This document shows positions 16,277-26,389 of a DNA stretch of 64,000 nt, piece by piece. The position numbers and the translations under genes are program-made. Source of the DNA: an uncultured Bacteroidales bacterium (GTDB lineage: Bacteria; Bacteroidota; Bacteroidia; Bacteroidales; UBA932); assembly GCA_900541925.1 (NCBI GenBank), contig UQMB01000001.1, positions 189,189 through 253,188 of the forward strand, written 5' to 3'. The notes under the pieces were generated by a model. That model saw nothing but the letters and a program-made list of their open reading frames with translations. It ran no database searches and was not told the origin of the DNA. Each line of letters begins with the position of its first letter. Positions within the stretch are counted from its first letter, which is position 1.

Positions 16277-17794
16277 CTAATGTGCGTGTCCTGAGTGTGC
16301 GTCCAGTCCGCCTGCGGCCTGGGCGAGCTTGACGATGACGGCTCCGCGGCTTACCACCCTCTGGCCTTCCTCAAGTCCGGCGAGGATTTCTGTGCGCCGT
16401 CCGTCGGAGGCTCCGGCCTTTACCTGGACCTTCTCGAAGTATTCCGGGTTGATCTGCCTGTAGACGAAGTAACTTCCCATCTCCTCCACCACGGCTCCGC
16501 TTGCGACGGTGAGGGTCTCGGAGTCGCCGCTGGTCTTGATGTATATGTCTGCGAAAGTTCCCGGAAGGAGTCCCGGCCTGTTGGCGATCTCGAAACTTAC
16601 CGGCAGCAGCGGGCTCTCCGTGGAAGTGGAACGGCCTACTGAAGCGAGGCGTCCGGAGAGCTCTTCGAGCGACCATGTCCTGTCGTCGCCGTAGAACTTG
16701 AAGTTGGCTGAGGCGACTCTCTGGAGCGTCTTGTGCCATTTCGGCTGGACTTTGGCCTCAACAAGAAGCCTGCTGTCGTTGCAGACGGCGGCGAGCCTGT
16801 CCCCGGCCTGCACATACTCGCCGTTGGAGACATAGAGTTCCGTGAGGTATCCGTCGATGTCGGATGAGGCTGCGAAGCGGCCGTCGCGGTAGTTCTTCTC
16901 CAGGTTCTCGAAGGTGGCTTTGGCCACCTCATACTCTGTCCTGGCCTGGCTGAGGTCGCTCTGGCTGACTATCTTGTCTTCGGCGAGGCGGCTCTTGCGC
17001 TCGTATTCTCCCGCCGCGCGCTCGTACTCGCTCCTGGCTTCCGCGTAGCGAACATCCATGTTGGAGTCGGCAAGGCCTTCGCTGCCGATGTAGAGCAGGG
17101 CGGCGTCTTTGCGTACGGGGCTGCCGGCAAGCAGGCTGCCTCCGGCGATCGTCACGATTCCGGACGCTTTGGCGGTGATGATGCGGGTGCTTCCCTGCGA
17201 AGGGAGAATCTGGCCGACGGTGCGTATCACCTGGCCAACGCTTTCCCGGCGGCACTCCTCTGTGGCGAAGTCCACCATCCAGCTCTGCTCTTTGGTGAAT
17301 TTGACCCCGTTGCTTGAGCTGGCCTCTTCCATGGCGGCTTCGGCGTCGTGCTCGCAGTGATATACGGTGACGGTGGAACTGAGTTCGACTCCGTCCACAT
17401 TGAACTTGATCGTCGCCTCACCCTCTGCGGCCGCCGTCAGTTCTGTCTTGTATATGCCCTTGGCGGCGGTGGTGTGGAGTCCGTGCGAGTTCTCTTTGCC
17501 TCCGGAGATTATCGACGCGCTGAGGCTCTTGCCCTCGTAAGGCTTGAAGTCGCTCAGGGATGTGATGTGGACGAGGAGAACGGTCTCCTCTCCCGCCACG
17601 AACGGTTCGGACTCGGTGAAAATCTCGTAACCTCCACCATAGATGGTGATGTGGGCTGTGGTCTCATGCTCGTGCCCCTCGTGGGAGTGGGCCTCTTCGT
17701 GGCTGTGGCCGTGTGCATCTTCGTGATGACCGGCATTATGGCAGGCGGTGCACAGCATCGCAAGCGCCGCTGCCGTAGCTAAAACTTTATTCAT
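16277..17794 (-). CDS. cusB: Periplasmic adaptor (membrane fusion protein) of metal efflux system, His-rich lipoprotein
   Basis: The 505-aa adaptor starts with a lipoprotein signal (LAMLCTAC). The next about 35 residues hold more than ten His, mostly as HGHSH and HEGHEH runs, and the C-terminus ends DAHSGHAH, consistent with metal capture. A beta domain follows, then a coiled-coil hairpin (about residues 235-295), a lipoyl-like half and a beta-barrel. CusB-type adaptors connect the RND pump with TolC and hand over metal. It lies 12 bases upstream of the pump gene, so co-transcription is very likely. Confidence 0.9.
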   Translation of the reverse strand: MNKVLATAAALAMLCTACHNAGHHEDAHGHSHEEAHSHEGHEHETTAHITIYGGGYEIFTESEPFVAGEETVLLVHITSLSDFKPYEGKSLSASIISGGKENSHGLHTTAAKGIYKTELTAAAEGEATIKFNVDGVELSSTVTVYHCEHDAEAAMEEASSSNGVKFTKEQSWMVDFATEECRRESVGQVIRTVGQILPSQGSTRIITAKASGIVTIAGGSLLAGSPVRKDAALLYIGSEGLADSNMDVRYAEARSEYERAAGEYERKSRLAEDKIVSQSDLSQARTEYEVAKATFENLEKNYRDGRFAASSDIDGYLTELYVSNGEYVQAGDRLAAVCNDSRLLVEAKVQPKWHKTLQRVASANFKFYGDDRTWSLEELSGRLASVGRSTSTESPLLPVSFEIANRPGLLPGTFADIYIKTSGDSETLTVASGAVVEEMGSYFVYRQINPEYFEKVQVKAGASDGRRTEILAGLEEGQRVVSRGAVIVKLAQAAGGLDAHSGHAH

Positions 17795-17804
17795 TTTCGG
17801 TAAT

Positions 17805-17884
17805 TGTCTGATTATGTGTTGGGACCGCTCGGGCGGTCTTCTCCTGTGTGCGGGGCAAGTGTCCCGGATATGGATAATCAGACA
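17805..17884. repeat. Intergenic inverted-repeat element (copy 1 of 2)
   Basis: TGTCTGATTAT at 17805-17815 is exactly inverted at 17874-17884, and an internal GACCGC/GCGGTC hairpin lies between. A related element is at 57325-57441: both share GTAATTGTCTGATT at one end and AATCAGA-GCCGG-like sequence at the other, plus an internal GGGCGGTCTTC. In both places the right arm contains the stop codon of a small secreted-protein gene, and the left arm ends just before the next start codon. Confidence 0.7.
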
Positions 17885-18222
17885 GCCGGAGGCCCTCTCA
17901 GGGCTCCGTGCGGGATGTCGGGAGTGGATTTGCGCCTGAAATGGTCGCTGAAATCAAAAAGCCGTCTCTCGGAAGGATGAGGGACATCCGCCGTGAGGGC
18001 CGGGACAGCTGCGGGGAACGGCAAGCAGAAGACGGCCGGTGCCGGTGAGGCTGCCGTGCCTTTCAGTATGTAGGTGTTGAGCCCCTCGCAATGCTGGAAA
18101 TGATGGATGTGGTTCTCGACCGTCGCGTTGCAGTGATGCTCGTGCGGCACGACCGAGTGGGCGAATACTACGATAAACGCCAACAAGCAGAAGCAGAGAG
18201 ATATTGTCTTGTTTCGACCCAT
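17878..18222 (-). CDS. Small His-rich exported protein heading the metal efflux operon
   Basis: The ATG at 18222 gives 114 aa; a GTG six bases upstream is the only longer option. It starts MGRNKTISLCFCLLAFIVVF, an export signal or single membrane segment, followed by HSVVPHEHHCNATVENHIHHFQHC, a His/Cys cluster suited to metal binding. The rest is Pro/Ala-rich and low in complexity. Small His-rich proteins often precede Cus-type operons in Bacteroidetes. A metal sensor or chaperone role is inferred. The stop codon lies inside the inverted-repeat element, 83 bases upstream of the adaptor gene. Confidence 0.65.
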   Translation of the reverse strand: MGRNKTISLCFCLLAFIVVFAHSVVPHEHHCNATVENHIHHFQHCEGLNTYILKGTAASPAPAVFCLPFPAAVPALTADVPHPSERRLFDFSDHFRRKSTPDIPHGALRGPPAV

Positions 18223-18227
18223 CCGCA

Positions 18228-18235
18228 CAAATATA
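18228..18235 (-). promoter_or_regulatory. -7 promoter box of metal efflux operon, 5 bases from the start codon
   Basis: On the minus strand TATATTTG (18235-18228) matches TAnnTTTG exactly and ends only 5 bases before the ATG at 18222. Transcription would start at or within a base or two of the ATG, so the message may be leaderless. The same spacing occurs at 57841-57848. Confidence 0.6.
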
Positions 18236-18277
18236 GCGAATATTCCGGATTTTTTCGTAAGTTTGTGCAGTTAGTAA

Positions 18278-19648
<1,371 letters not shown>

Positions 19649-19656
19649 ATTTCAGT

Positions 19657-22626
19657 ATGAGCAGCCAGCAGGACTATACGAGACTGATGACCAGGAGGAT
19701 ACGCCGTATCCTTCTGGTTTGCAACAACTACGACAGCTTCTCGCTTGAGGAGGACGGGCACATCGAAGAACTGATCAGCCAGGAATATGCCGAACTCAAC
19801 CTCAGCAACCCTCCTTCCATACTCAGGGCGGAATCCACAATCGACGCCCTCGAGATGCTCAAGGGGGAAGACGGGCAGTTCGACCTGATCATCACGATGT
19901 ACAATGTCGGGAAACTGGATGTCTTCGGTTTCTCGCGTCAGGCCAAGGCCCTCCGGCCGGGGACTCCGATAGTTCTGCTGAGCGCGTTCTCGCGGGAAAT
20001 CTACCGCAACATCGAGAGCGGCGACAACTCCTGCATCGATTATGTGTTCTGCTGGAACAACAGCACGGACATCATAATCGCCATCATCAAGCTCCTGGAG
20101 GACAAGCTCAACGCCGATCAGGACATATTGGAGATGGGGGTGAGGGCCATACTCCTGGTGGAGGATTCTGTGCGCTACTACTCCACCTATCTGCCTCTGC
20201 TCTACAAGCTTGTCCTCCAGCAGAACAGCGAGGCGGTACGCGACGCCCTGAACGAAGAACAACAGGTTATGCGCAAGCGTTCCAGACCGAAAATCCTTAT
20301 GGCGACCAACTACGACGATGCCGTCTCCCTCTACGGGCGCTACAAGTCCAACATCATAGGAGTCATCTCCGATGTGGGCTTTGTCGTCCACAAGGGCGAC
20401 AGGCCGGAGGACGAGAAGATAGACGCCGGAGTCAGCCTCTGCCGCCTGATAAAGGACGACAACCCGACTATGCCGTTCCTGATGCAGTCCTCCCAGGAGA
20501 GCATGCGCAGCGTTGCCGAAGGGCTCGGAGTGGGTTTCGTCCGCAAGACTTCCAAGACTCTCACCCATGAAGTAAGCGAGTACATCGGACGCGAGTTCGG
20601 CTTCGGGGACTTCATAGTCACTGATCCGGAGACGGGCCAGGAGACGGCGAGGGCGCGGAACCTGTATGAGTTCGAGAAGATTATCGCCACGATGTCCGAC
20701 AGCGCCCTGCGCTACTTCTCCGACAAGGACTACATTTCCCGCTGGCTCTATGGCCGCGGCCTCTTCTCCATAGGCGACCTCTTCCGTCCTATACGCATCG
20801 GCTCCGATGCTGATGTGGAGCAGGTGAGAAGGTTGAACCTCAGGAAGATACACGATTTTCGCATCAATCAGGGACTGGGCGTCGTGGCGCGCTTTGACCG
20901 TGCGGGCTACAACGACGCCATCTGGTTCGCCCGTGTCGGGAACGGTTCCCTGGGGGGCAAGGCCAGAGGTCTGGCCTTCCTCAACCACATCCTCCAGAAA
21001 TATGACCTCTACGACAAGTGGGAGGATGTCAGGGTGCTGGTGCCGCGGACGCTCGTCATCACGACCGAGTACTTCGACCGTTTCATTATAGAGAACGGTC
21101 TCCAGTATGTCATCAATTCGGAGCTTTCTGACGCCGAAATCCTCTCCGAGTTCGTCGCCTCCACCTTGCCTTCGGACCTGATGGAGGATCTCCGGGTGTT
21201 CATCCGCAATGTGCGCAAACCGCTTGCGGTGCGCTCTTCTTCCAAGCTGGAAGACTCTTATTATCAGCCTTTCGCCGGGGTGTATTCGACCTACATGATT
21301 CCCCATACCGAGAACGAGGACCAGGAGCTGCGCCTCCTCTCCAAGGCGATCAAGAGCGTCTACGCCTCGGTGTATTTCGCTTCGTCGAGGGGCTACATCA
21401 TCTCGACCTCCAATGTGATTTCCGAGGAGAAGATGGCCATCGTGCTGCAGGAGATCTGCGGCAGTGGGGACGGCGGCTATTACTTCCCGACATTCTCCGG
21501 AGTGGCGCGGTCTCTGAACTTCTATCCTATAGGATATGAGAAGCCGGAAGACGGTGTCGTCAAGCTGGCTTTCGGGCTGGGGAAGTCGGTGGTGGACGGC
21601 GACCAGGTGCTGAGATTCTCACCGAAGTATCCGCGCAATGTCCTGCAGACTTCGACTCCAGACCTCACCATGAGGGAGACCCAGCAGGCGATGTACGCTC
21701 TCAATCTCCAGCCGGACAAGTTCAAGACATCCGTCGATGACGCCGTCAACCTTGAGAGGATCCCGATATCGGAATGCGGTGGTTTCCGCGCCTTGTCCAA
21801 GGTCGTCTCCACCTGGGACTATGAGAACCAGCGTATTGTGGATTCACCTGTGCCTCAGGGACCGAAATTCGTCACGTTCGCGCACATCCTCAAATATAAT
21901 ACCTTCCCTCTTGCTGACATACTCAACGAACTGCTCGAGATTACTCAGAAAGAGGTCAAATGCGGGGTGGAGATAGAGTTCGCCGCCGACCTTGACAGGA
22001 ACGGGGGCAAGAGGGCATGCGACGTCTTCAATGTCCTGCAGATAAGGCCGATCTCCGCTGACGGGATGTACAACCGCATCGATTGGGGTAAAATCGATGA
22101 CAGTGACGCGCTGATACGCTCCGCGAGTGCGATAGGCCCTGGCCGGATAAGCGGCATCCGGGACATAATCTATCTGCGCAGGGACGCATTCGACATCCTC
22201 AAGACCAGACGTATGGCGGAGGAGGTGACGGCGCTCAATCTCAAGATGCGCGAGGAGAAGCGCAACTATGTCCTGATAGGCTATGGCAGATGGGGCTCAA
22301 GCATACCGTCGCTCGGGGTTCCGGTCAGCTGGAGCGACATATCCGAGGCGAAGCTTATAGTGGAGTGCTGCCTGGAGAACTTCCGCATAGACCCGAGCCA
22401 GGGCACGCATTTCTTCCAGAACATGACATCGTTCAATGCCGGATATGTCAATGTCAATCCTTATGCCCGTCCGGGCGAGGTGTGCGACACGGACTTCCTG
22501 GACGGCATGGAAGCAGTATACGAGAGCGAATTGGTACGCCATGTACGCTTCGGTCGGGAACTGCTTGTCTGCGCCGACGGCCACGAGGGCCGCGCTGTGG
22601 TAAGTTTGGAGGAAGAGGGGCTCTAG
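19657..22626 (+). CDS. Receiver-like domains fused to PEP synthase-type ATP-grasp domain
   Basis: The 989-aa protein has two receiver-like Rossmann regions at about residues 15-135 ([13 protein letters not shown]) and 160-330 ([14 protein letters not shown]; a Thr/Asn-Tyr-Asp segment near 213), then a PEP/pyruvate-binding ATP-grasp domain from about 410 ([35 protein letters not shown]). The C-terminal part lacks the swivelling phosphohistidine and PEP-binding domains of true PEP synthases, so it is unlikely to make PEP. Proteins with this layout are found in Bacteroidales, with function unknown to me. Placement 8 bases behind gdhA hints at nitrogen or central carbon control, but that is inference. 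The stop overlaps the convergent asd stop. Confidence 0.7.
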   Translation: MSSQQDYTRLMTRRIRRILLVCNNYDSFSLEEDGHIEELISQEYAELNLSNPPSILRAESTIDALEMLKGEDGQFDLIITMYNVGKLDVFGFSRQAKALRPGTPIVLLSAFSREIYRNIESGDNSCIDYVFCWNNSTDIIIAIIKLLEDKLNADQDILEMGVRAILLVEDSVRYYSTYLPLLYKLVLQQNSEAVRDALNEEQQVMRKRSRPKILMATNYDDAVSLYGRYKSNIIGVISDVGFVVHKGDRPEDEKIDAGVSLCRLIKDDNPTMPFLMQSSQESMRSVAEGLGVGFVRKTSKTLTHEVSEYIGREFGFGDFIVTDPETGQETARARNLYEFEKIIATMSDSALRYFSDKDYISRWLYGRGLFSIGDLFRPIRIGSDADVEQVRRLNLRKIHDFRINQGLGVVARFDRAGYNDAIWFARVGNGSLGGKARGLAFLNHILQKYDLYDKWEDVRVLVPRTLVITTEYFDRFIIENGLQYVINSELSDAEILSEFVASTLPSDLMEDLRVFIRNVRKPLAVRSSSKLEDSYYQPFAGVYSTYMIPHTENEDQELRLLSKAIKSVYASVYFASSRGYIISTSNVISEEKMAIVLQEICGSGDGGYYFPTFSGVARSLNFYPIGYEKPEDGVVKLAFGLGKSVVDGDQVLRFSPKYPRNVLQTSTPDLTMRETQQAMYALNLQPDKFKTSVDDAVNLERIPISECGGFRALSKVVSTWDYENQRIVDSPVPQGPKFVTFAHILKYNTFPLADILNELLEITQKEVKCGVEIEFAADLDRNGGKRACDVFNVLQIRPISADGMYNRIDWGKIDDSDALIRSASAIGPGRISGIRDIIYLRRDAFDILKTRRMAEEVTALNLKMREEKRNYVLIGYGRWGSSIPSLGVPVSWSDISEAKLIVECCLENFRIDPSQGTHFFQNMTSFNAGYVNVNPYARPGEVCDTDFLDGMEAVYESELVRHVRFGRELLVCADGHEGRAVVSLEEEGL

Positions 22627-23627
22627 CCCCTCTTCCCTATGAGATATTCTGCGATCTGGACCGCGTTCAGCGCGGCTCCCTTGCGTATCTGGTCTGCCGA
22701 CAGCCAGAGAGTCATGCTGTGCTCGTCACTGATGTCCTTGCGTATGCGGCCCACGAACACGTCGTCCTTGCCGGCGGTGTAGAGAGGCATCGGGTATTTG
22801 AGCTGCGACGGGTCATCGCAGAGGGTGATGCCGGGAGCGGCCGCGAGGGCGTCCTGCACCTGCTTGACTTCCAGTGGTTTCGCGGTCTCTATCCATACCG
22901 CTTCCGAGTGTGATCGGAGCGACGGCACCCTCACGCAGGTGGCCGAGCACCGGATGTCGGAGTGGAGGATCTTGCGCGTCTCGTTGAACATCTTCATCTC
23001 CTCTTTGGTGTAGCCGTTGTCCTGGAACACATCTATCTGCGGGATGAGGTTGTAGGCGAGCTGATACTGGAATTTGCTCACTTTCACTTCTCTGCCCTCC
23101 ACGATGTCGCGGTACTGCTCCTCAAGTTCCGCCATGGCCTGTGCTCCGGCTCCTGAGGCGGACTGGTAACTCGCCACGCGCACGCGGCGGATGTGCGAGA
23201 GGTTCTCTATCGGCTTGAGCACAACCACCATCATTATCGTCGTGCAGTTGGGGTTCGCTATGATGTGCCTCGGGGCTGAGAGGGCGTCTTCGGCGTTGCA
23301 TTCCGGCACCACGAGGGGGACGTCAGCGTCCATGCGGAACGCGCTCGAATTGTCGATCATCGTGGCCCCGTGGCGGGTTATGGTCTCGGCGAAGCGCTTC
23401 GACGTGCCGGCTCCGGCTGAGACGAAGGCGTAGTCCACGCCCTTGAAGTCGTCGTTGTCCTGGAGGAGCCTCACTTCCACCTCCTTGCCTCTGAATGTGT
23501 ACCTGCTGCCCGCGCTGCGCTCCGAGCCGAAGAGCAGCAGTTCATCTGTCGGGAAGTTCCTTTCTTCGAGCAGGCGGAGGAGTTCCTGTCCCACCGCGCC
23601 GCTTGCGCCTACTATCGCTGTTTTCAT
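22623..23627 (-). CDS. asd: Aspartate-semialdehyde dehydrogenase
   Basis: The 334-aa enzyme reduces aspartyl phosphate to aspartate semialdehyde, the branch point to lysine, threonine and methionine. [20 protein letters not shown] is the N-terminal NADP-binding loop, and ANPNCTT with Cys128 is the acyl-enzyme nucleophile. [16 protein letters not shown] and a conserved His ([10 protein letters not shown]) complete the active site. Length is normal. It is convergent with the preceding plus-strand gene, sharing 4 bases. The aspartokinase/homoserine dehydrogenase gene lies 5.5 kb further on, separated by a defence island. Confidence 0.96.
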   Translation of the reverse strand: MKTAIVGASGAVGQELLRLLEERNFPTDELLLFGSERSAGSRYTFRGKEVEVRLLQDNDDFKGVDYAFVSAGAGTSKRFAETITRHGATMIDNSSAFRMDADVPLVVPECNAEDALSAPRHIIANPNCTTIMMVVVLKPIENLSHIRRVRVASYQSASGAGAQAMAELEEQYRDIVEGREVKVSKFQYQLAYNLIPQIDVFQDNGYTKEEMKMFNETRKILHSDIRCSATCVRVPSLRSHSEAVWIETAKPLEVKQVQDALAAAPGITLCDDPSQLKYPMPLYTAGKDDVFVGRIRKDISDEHSMTLWLSADQIRKGAALNAVQIAEYLIGKRG

Positions 23628-23649
23628 CTTGTCTTAAATGTTTGCTGGG

Positions 23650-24121
23650 CCTATAGCCCGCTAAAAAGTGAAAAGCCTTGATAAAGAAACCATTGCCAGG
23701 GCTTGATAGTGTCAGAGATTTCACCTAAAGCAGTACTTGCAAAATCAACTATATAAGCGAACACTGACATGGCGAAGATACAACTTAAATCTGACAACAT
23801 CAACCCTTTCGGGGGACTTTTCTCTATTCTCAACATTTTTAACCGCAGTGGACTGAGATCAGTAGTTGATCGGCACCGCGGACGGCGCGGCATGACCAGG
23901 GCCGCATTCACCCACGGCCACCAGTTCATCGCCGCCCAAGCGACTCTGGACGATGCCGCTGCATGGAACACACTTGAAAAAGTCACCGTTTGAGCTGTCC
24001 TGACTGAAACCGGAAGGCCCACGGGAGATGTCAGCGGCCAAGTCGATTTGATAATGAGGCGAGAAAAGCCGTCAACAGGCTGGGGGTGACAAAAATGTTT
24101 TGCTTTTTGCGGAATTTAGGG
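23650..24121 (+). mobile_element. Decayed insertion sequence, probably IS1380-like
   Basis: This 540-bp stretch without a normal gene holds a transposase 5' fragment (start 23769) and possible imperfect terminal inverted repeats: CTATAGCCCGCTAAAAAG at 23651-23668 resembles the reverse complement of CTTTTTGCGGAATTTAGG at 24103-24120. Most of the transposase is missing. Family naming rests on recognising the transposase N-terminus; the ends are approximate. It borders the defence island. Confidence 0.5.
23769..23993 (+). pseudogene. Transposase N-terminal remnant
   Basis: The 74-aa fragment begins MAKIQLKSDNINPFGGLFS and continues ILNIFNRSGLRSVVD. This resembles the start of IS1380-type transposases in Bacteroidetes, which open with a similar KIQIKSE...PFGG...F segment. 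After about residue 35 the resemblance is lost and a stop follows, so the gene is deleted or rearranged internally and cannot encode an active transposase. Confidence 0.5.
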
Positions 24122-24137
24122 TAATCAGAAAAATGAC

Positions 24138-24145
24138 TAAATTTG
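24138..24145 (+). promoter_or_regulatory. -7 promoter box upstream of YhcG-like gene
   Basis: TAAATTTG matches the TAnnTTTG consensus 24 bases before the ATG at 24170. It lies just outside the right end of the IS remnant. I see no good TTTG at -33. Confidence 0.4.
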
Positions 24146-24169
24146 TGAGATTGTAGTTTTTGCGAAGAG

Positions 24170-25210
24170 ATGGAATCGAGAAGAACTGAGTTGGAATCTC
24201 CTCTGAACGAATTTGTCAGCGGGATCAAGGCTATCATAGATGGAGCGCGCAGCAACGCAGTCCGCAGCGTGGACTTTTGCCGCGTGCGGATGTATTGGGC
24301 CATCGGTCAGCGAATCGCCGAGAAAGAGCAGCAGGGGAAAGAGCGTGCCGACTACGGGACTTATCTCATCAGAAACCTCGCGAAACAACTGCAGCCGGAG
24401 TACGGTAGCGGATTTTCCGCCCGTCAATTGGAGATGTGCAGGCAGTTCTACAGGGTATATCCAATTGCGAACGCGCTGCGTTCGCAATTAAGCTGGACTC
24501 AATACAGGACTCTGATTCAGATACCGGATCCCGACAAAAGGGAGTACTATGAACTTGAGGCATTGAATGAAGGATGGACAGGCCGCCAGCTTGAACGCCA
24601 GATCAACTCGATGCTTTACGAGCGTCTTCTGATGAGCAATGATAAGGAAAAAGTTCTTGCCCTTGCACGCAACGAGCGCCAGCCGGAATTCCCGACTGAA
24701 ATCATCAAAGACCCTATGGTTCTGGAGTTTCTCGGTCTTGAAAAACGCCCAGAGTATTACGAGAAAGACCTTGAAAGCGCAATCATCTCGCATATTGCGG
24801 ACTTCCTCCTCGAAATGGGGAAGGGCTTTTCTTTCGTGGCCAGACAGAAAAGGCTTCTGATAGAGGATGACGAGTATTTCGCCGACCTCGTGTTCTACAA
24901 TCGTCTGCTCCGTTCATTCGTGGTCATAGAAATCAAGAACCATAAGCTGACCCACCAGGATTTGGGGCAGTTACAGCTCTATGTCAACTACTACGATCGC
25001 TACGAAAAGTCCGAGGACGAGAACCCGACCATCGGAATACTCCTGTGCTCCGACAAGAACGACACTGCCGTCAAGCTCACCCTGCCGGAAGACAACAGGA
25101 CAATCCTTGCCAGCAAGTACCAGCTGTACCTTCCGACCACAGAACAGTTCATAGCTGAAATAAACGAAGTTAAGCGGATTGCCGGGCTTAAGGATACGGG
25201 GAAACGGTAG
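24170..25210 (+). CDS. YhcG/DUF1016-family protein with PD-(D/E)XK nuclease domain
   Basis: The 346-aa protein has an N-terminal helical DUF1016 region (residues about 10-150; MYWAIGQRIAEKEQQGK, GFSARQLEMCRQFY) and a C-terminal nuclease fold (about 190-320). The core is ADLVFYNRLLRSFVVIEIK, where Asp and Glu-x-Lys give the PD-(D/E)XK pattern, followed by QLQLYVNYYD. Proteins of this family are often found near restriction-modification genes, as here upstream of a methyltransferase and mcrBC. A DNA-cleaving accessory defence role is inferred. Base composition is intermediate between the neighbouring AT-rich and GC-rich parts. Confidence 0.85.
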   Translation: MESRRTELESPLNEFVSGIKAIIDGARSNAVRSVDFCRVRMYWAIGQRIAEKEQQGKERADYGTYLIRNLAKQLQPEYGSGFSARQLEMCRQFYRVYPIANALRSQLSWTQYRTLIQIPDPDKREYYELEALNEGWTGRQLERQINSMLYERLLMSNDKEKVLALARNERQPEFPTEIIKDPMVLEFLGLEKRPEYYEKDLESAIISHIADFLLEMGKGFSFVARQKRLLIEDDEYFADLVFYNRLLRSFVVIEIKNHKLTHQDLGQLQLYVNYYDRYEKSEDENPTIGILLCSDKNDTAVKLTLPEDNRTILASKYQLYLPTTEQFIAEINEVKRIAGLKDTGKR

Positions 25211-25260
25211 GTTTGGGAGGATTTTGACGTTTACTGTTATAGCAAAGAGGTACTATAAGC

Positions 25261-26385
25261 ATGATAGGTATTTTTTCATTTTTCGCCGGGGCAGGTTTCC
25301 TTGATTTGGGTTTTGAGACCACCGGACATTATAAGACATTGTTTGTCAATGAATTTAAAGATTCTTTCAATCAGATTTATCAGTTTTCAAGAGAAAGAAT
25401 GGGGATTCCTTCGCCGACATACGGACATCACGTCGGGGATGTAGCGGTATGGCTTAACGATAAGGATGAGAACAATAAATTGCATAACTGGGTAAAAGAA
25501 TCAAGGTGTTTGGATGGTATCGATATGGTGGGCTTCATCGGAGGCCCACCGTGCCCGGATTTCTCTGTTGCAGGAAAAAATAAAGGAAAGGAAGGGGATA
25601 ACGGAAAACTGTCTCAAACATATGTTAATCTCATATGTGACATTAAGCCGGACTTCTTTGTCTTCGAGAATGTAAAAGGCTTATATAGAACGGCTAAACA
25701 TAGAGAGTTCTTTGAACAGTTGAAATCTCAATTGAGAGCGGCTGGCTATAATATGACTGAGCAACTTATAAACTCCATTGAATTTGGTGCGCCGCAAGAT
25801 AGAGACCGAATTATCTTGGTTGGTTTTCAGCGAAAATTCTCAAAACCCTTGGGCGTTGTGTCAAAGGCTGGTACGATTACAAACTTTGATTGGGATAAAA
25901 ACAAGAAGTTCTCAAGGGATGTTTTCAATTTGCAATGGCCCACGACTTCAAGGTATGTAGAGAATGGAGAGCTGTCTATGCCAGAGGGTATTATCCCCGA
26001 GCTGACGGTACAATATTGGTGGGAGAAAAATGACGTGGCCAATCATCCCAACGAGTCTATGTATTTTAAGCCACGAGCAGGATTGTACAGGTTTGAATCC
26101 AAAGATGAGGGGGATAATGAAAAGAAATGCTACAAGAGGCTACATCGTTGGCGCTACTCCCCAACAGCTGCGTATGGCAATAATGAGGTTCATATTCATC
26201 CGTATTTACCAAGGAGAATATCTGTAGCTGAAGCTCTTGCCATACAATCGCTTCCAGCATCTTATGTGATACCTGATACTGTTACTCTTACAGATGCATT
26301 TAAGACAATTGGCAATGGCGTTCCCTATTTGGCGGCTAAGGGCATTGCGCTTGATATTTATGATTATGTAACCCGCAAACACTAA
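25261..26385 (+). CDS. dcm: DNA (cytosine-5) methyltransferase
   Basis: The 374-aa enzyme has the ordered C5-methyltransferase motifs: motif I FSFFAGAGFLDLGFE, motif IV GGPPCPDFS with catalytic Cys98 (PCPD rather than the common PCQ), motif VI FVFENVKGL, motif VIII QDRDRIILVG, and motif X TIGNGVPY. The target-recognition region lies around residues 200-320. It transfers a methyl group from S-adenosylmethionine to cytosine in an unknown site. The gene is clearly AT-rich (sampled lines 35-42 percent GC), unlike the chromosome around it, and is followed after 4 bases by mcrB. No type II restriction gene is adjacent; McrBC is the apparent partner. Confidence 0.92.
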   Translation: MIGIFSFFAGAGFLDLGFETTGHYKTLFVNEFKDSFNQIYQFSRERMGIPSPTYGHHVGDVAVWLNDKDENNKLHNWVKESRCLDGIDMVGFIGGPPCPDFSVAGKNKGKEGDNGKLSQTYVNLICDIKPDFFVFENVKGLYRTAKHREFFEQLKSQLRAAGYNMTEQLINSIEFGAPQDRDRIILVGFQRKFSKPLGVVSKAGTITNFDWDKNKKFSRDVFNLQWPTTSRYVENGELSMPEGIIPELTVQYWWEKNDVANHPNESMYFKPRAGLYRFESKDEGDNEKKCYKRLHRWRYSPTAAYGNNEVHIHPYLPRRISVAEALAIQSLPASYVIPDTVTLTDAFKTIGNGVPYLAAKGIALDIYDYVTRKH

Positions 26386-26389
26386 TGTT

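Noticed and set aside
14996..16294. Plus-strand open frame of 432 aa opposite the RND pump
   Set aside because: His/Asp/Gly-rich antisense product of low complexity; the minus strand encodes a canonical CusA-family pump.
23859..24041. Minus-strand frame in the IS remnant with several Cys residues
   Set aside because: Only 60 aa, no start context, and it lies antisense to the transposase fragment; no family recognised.
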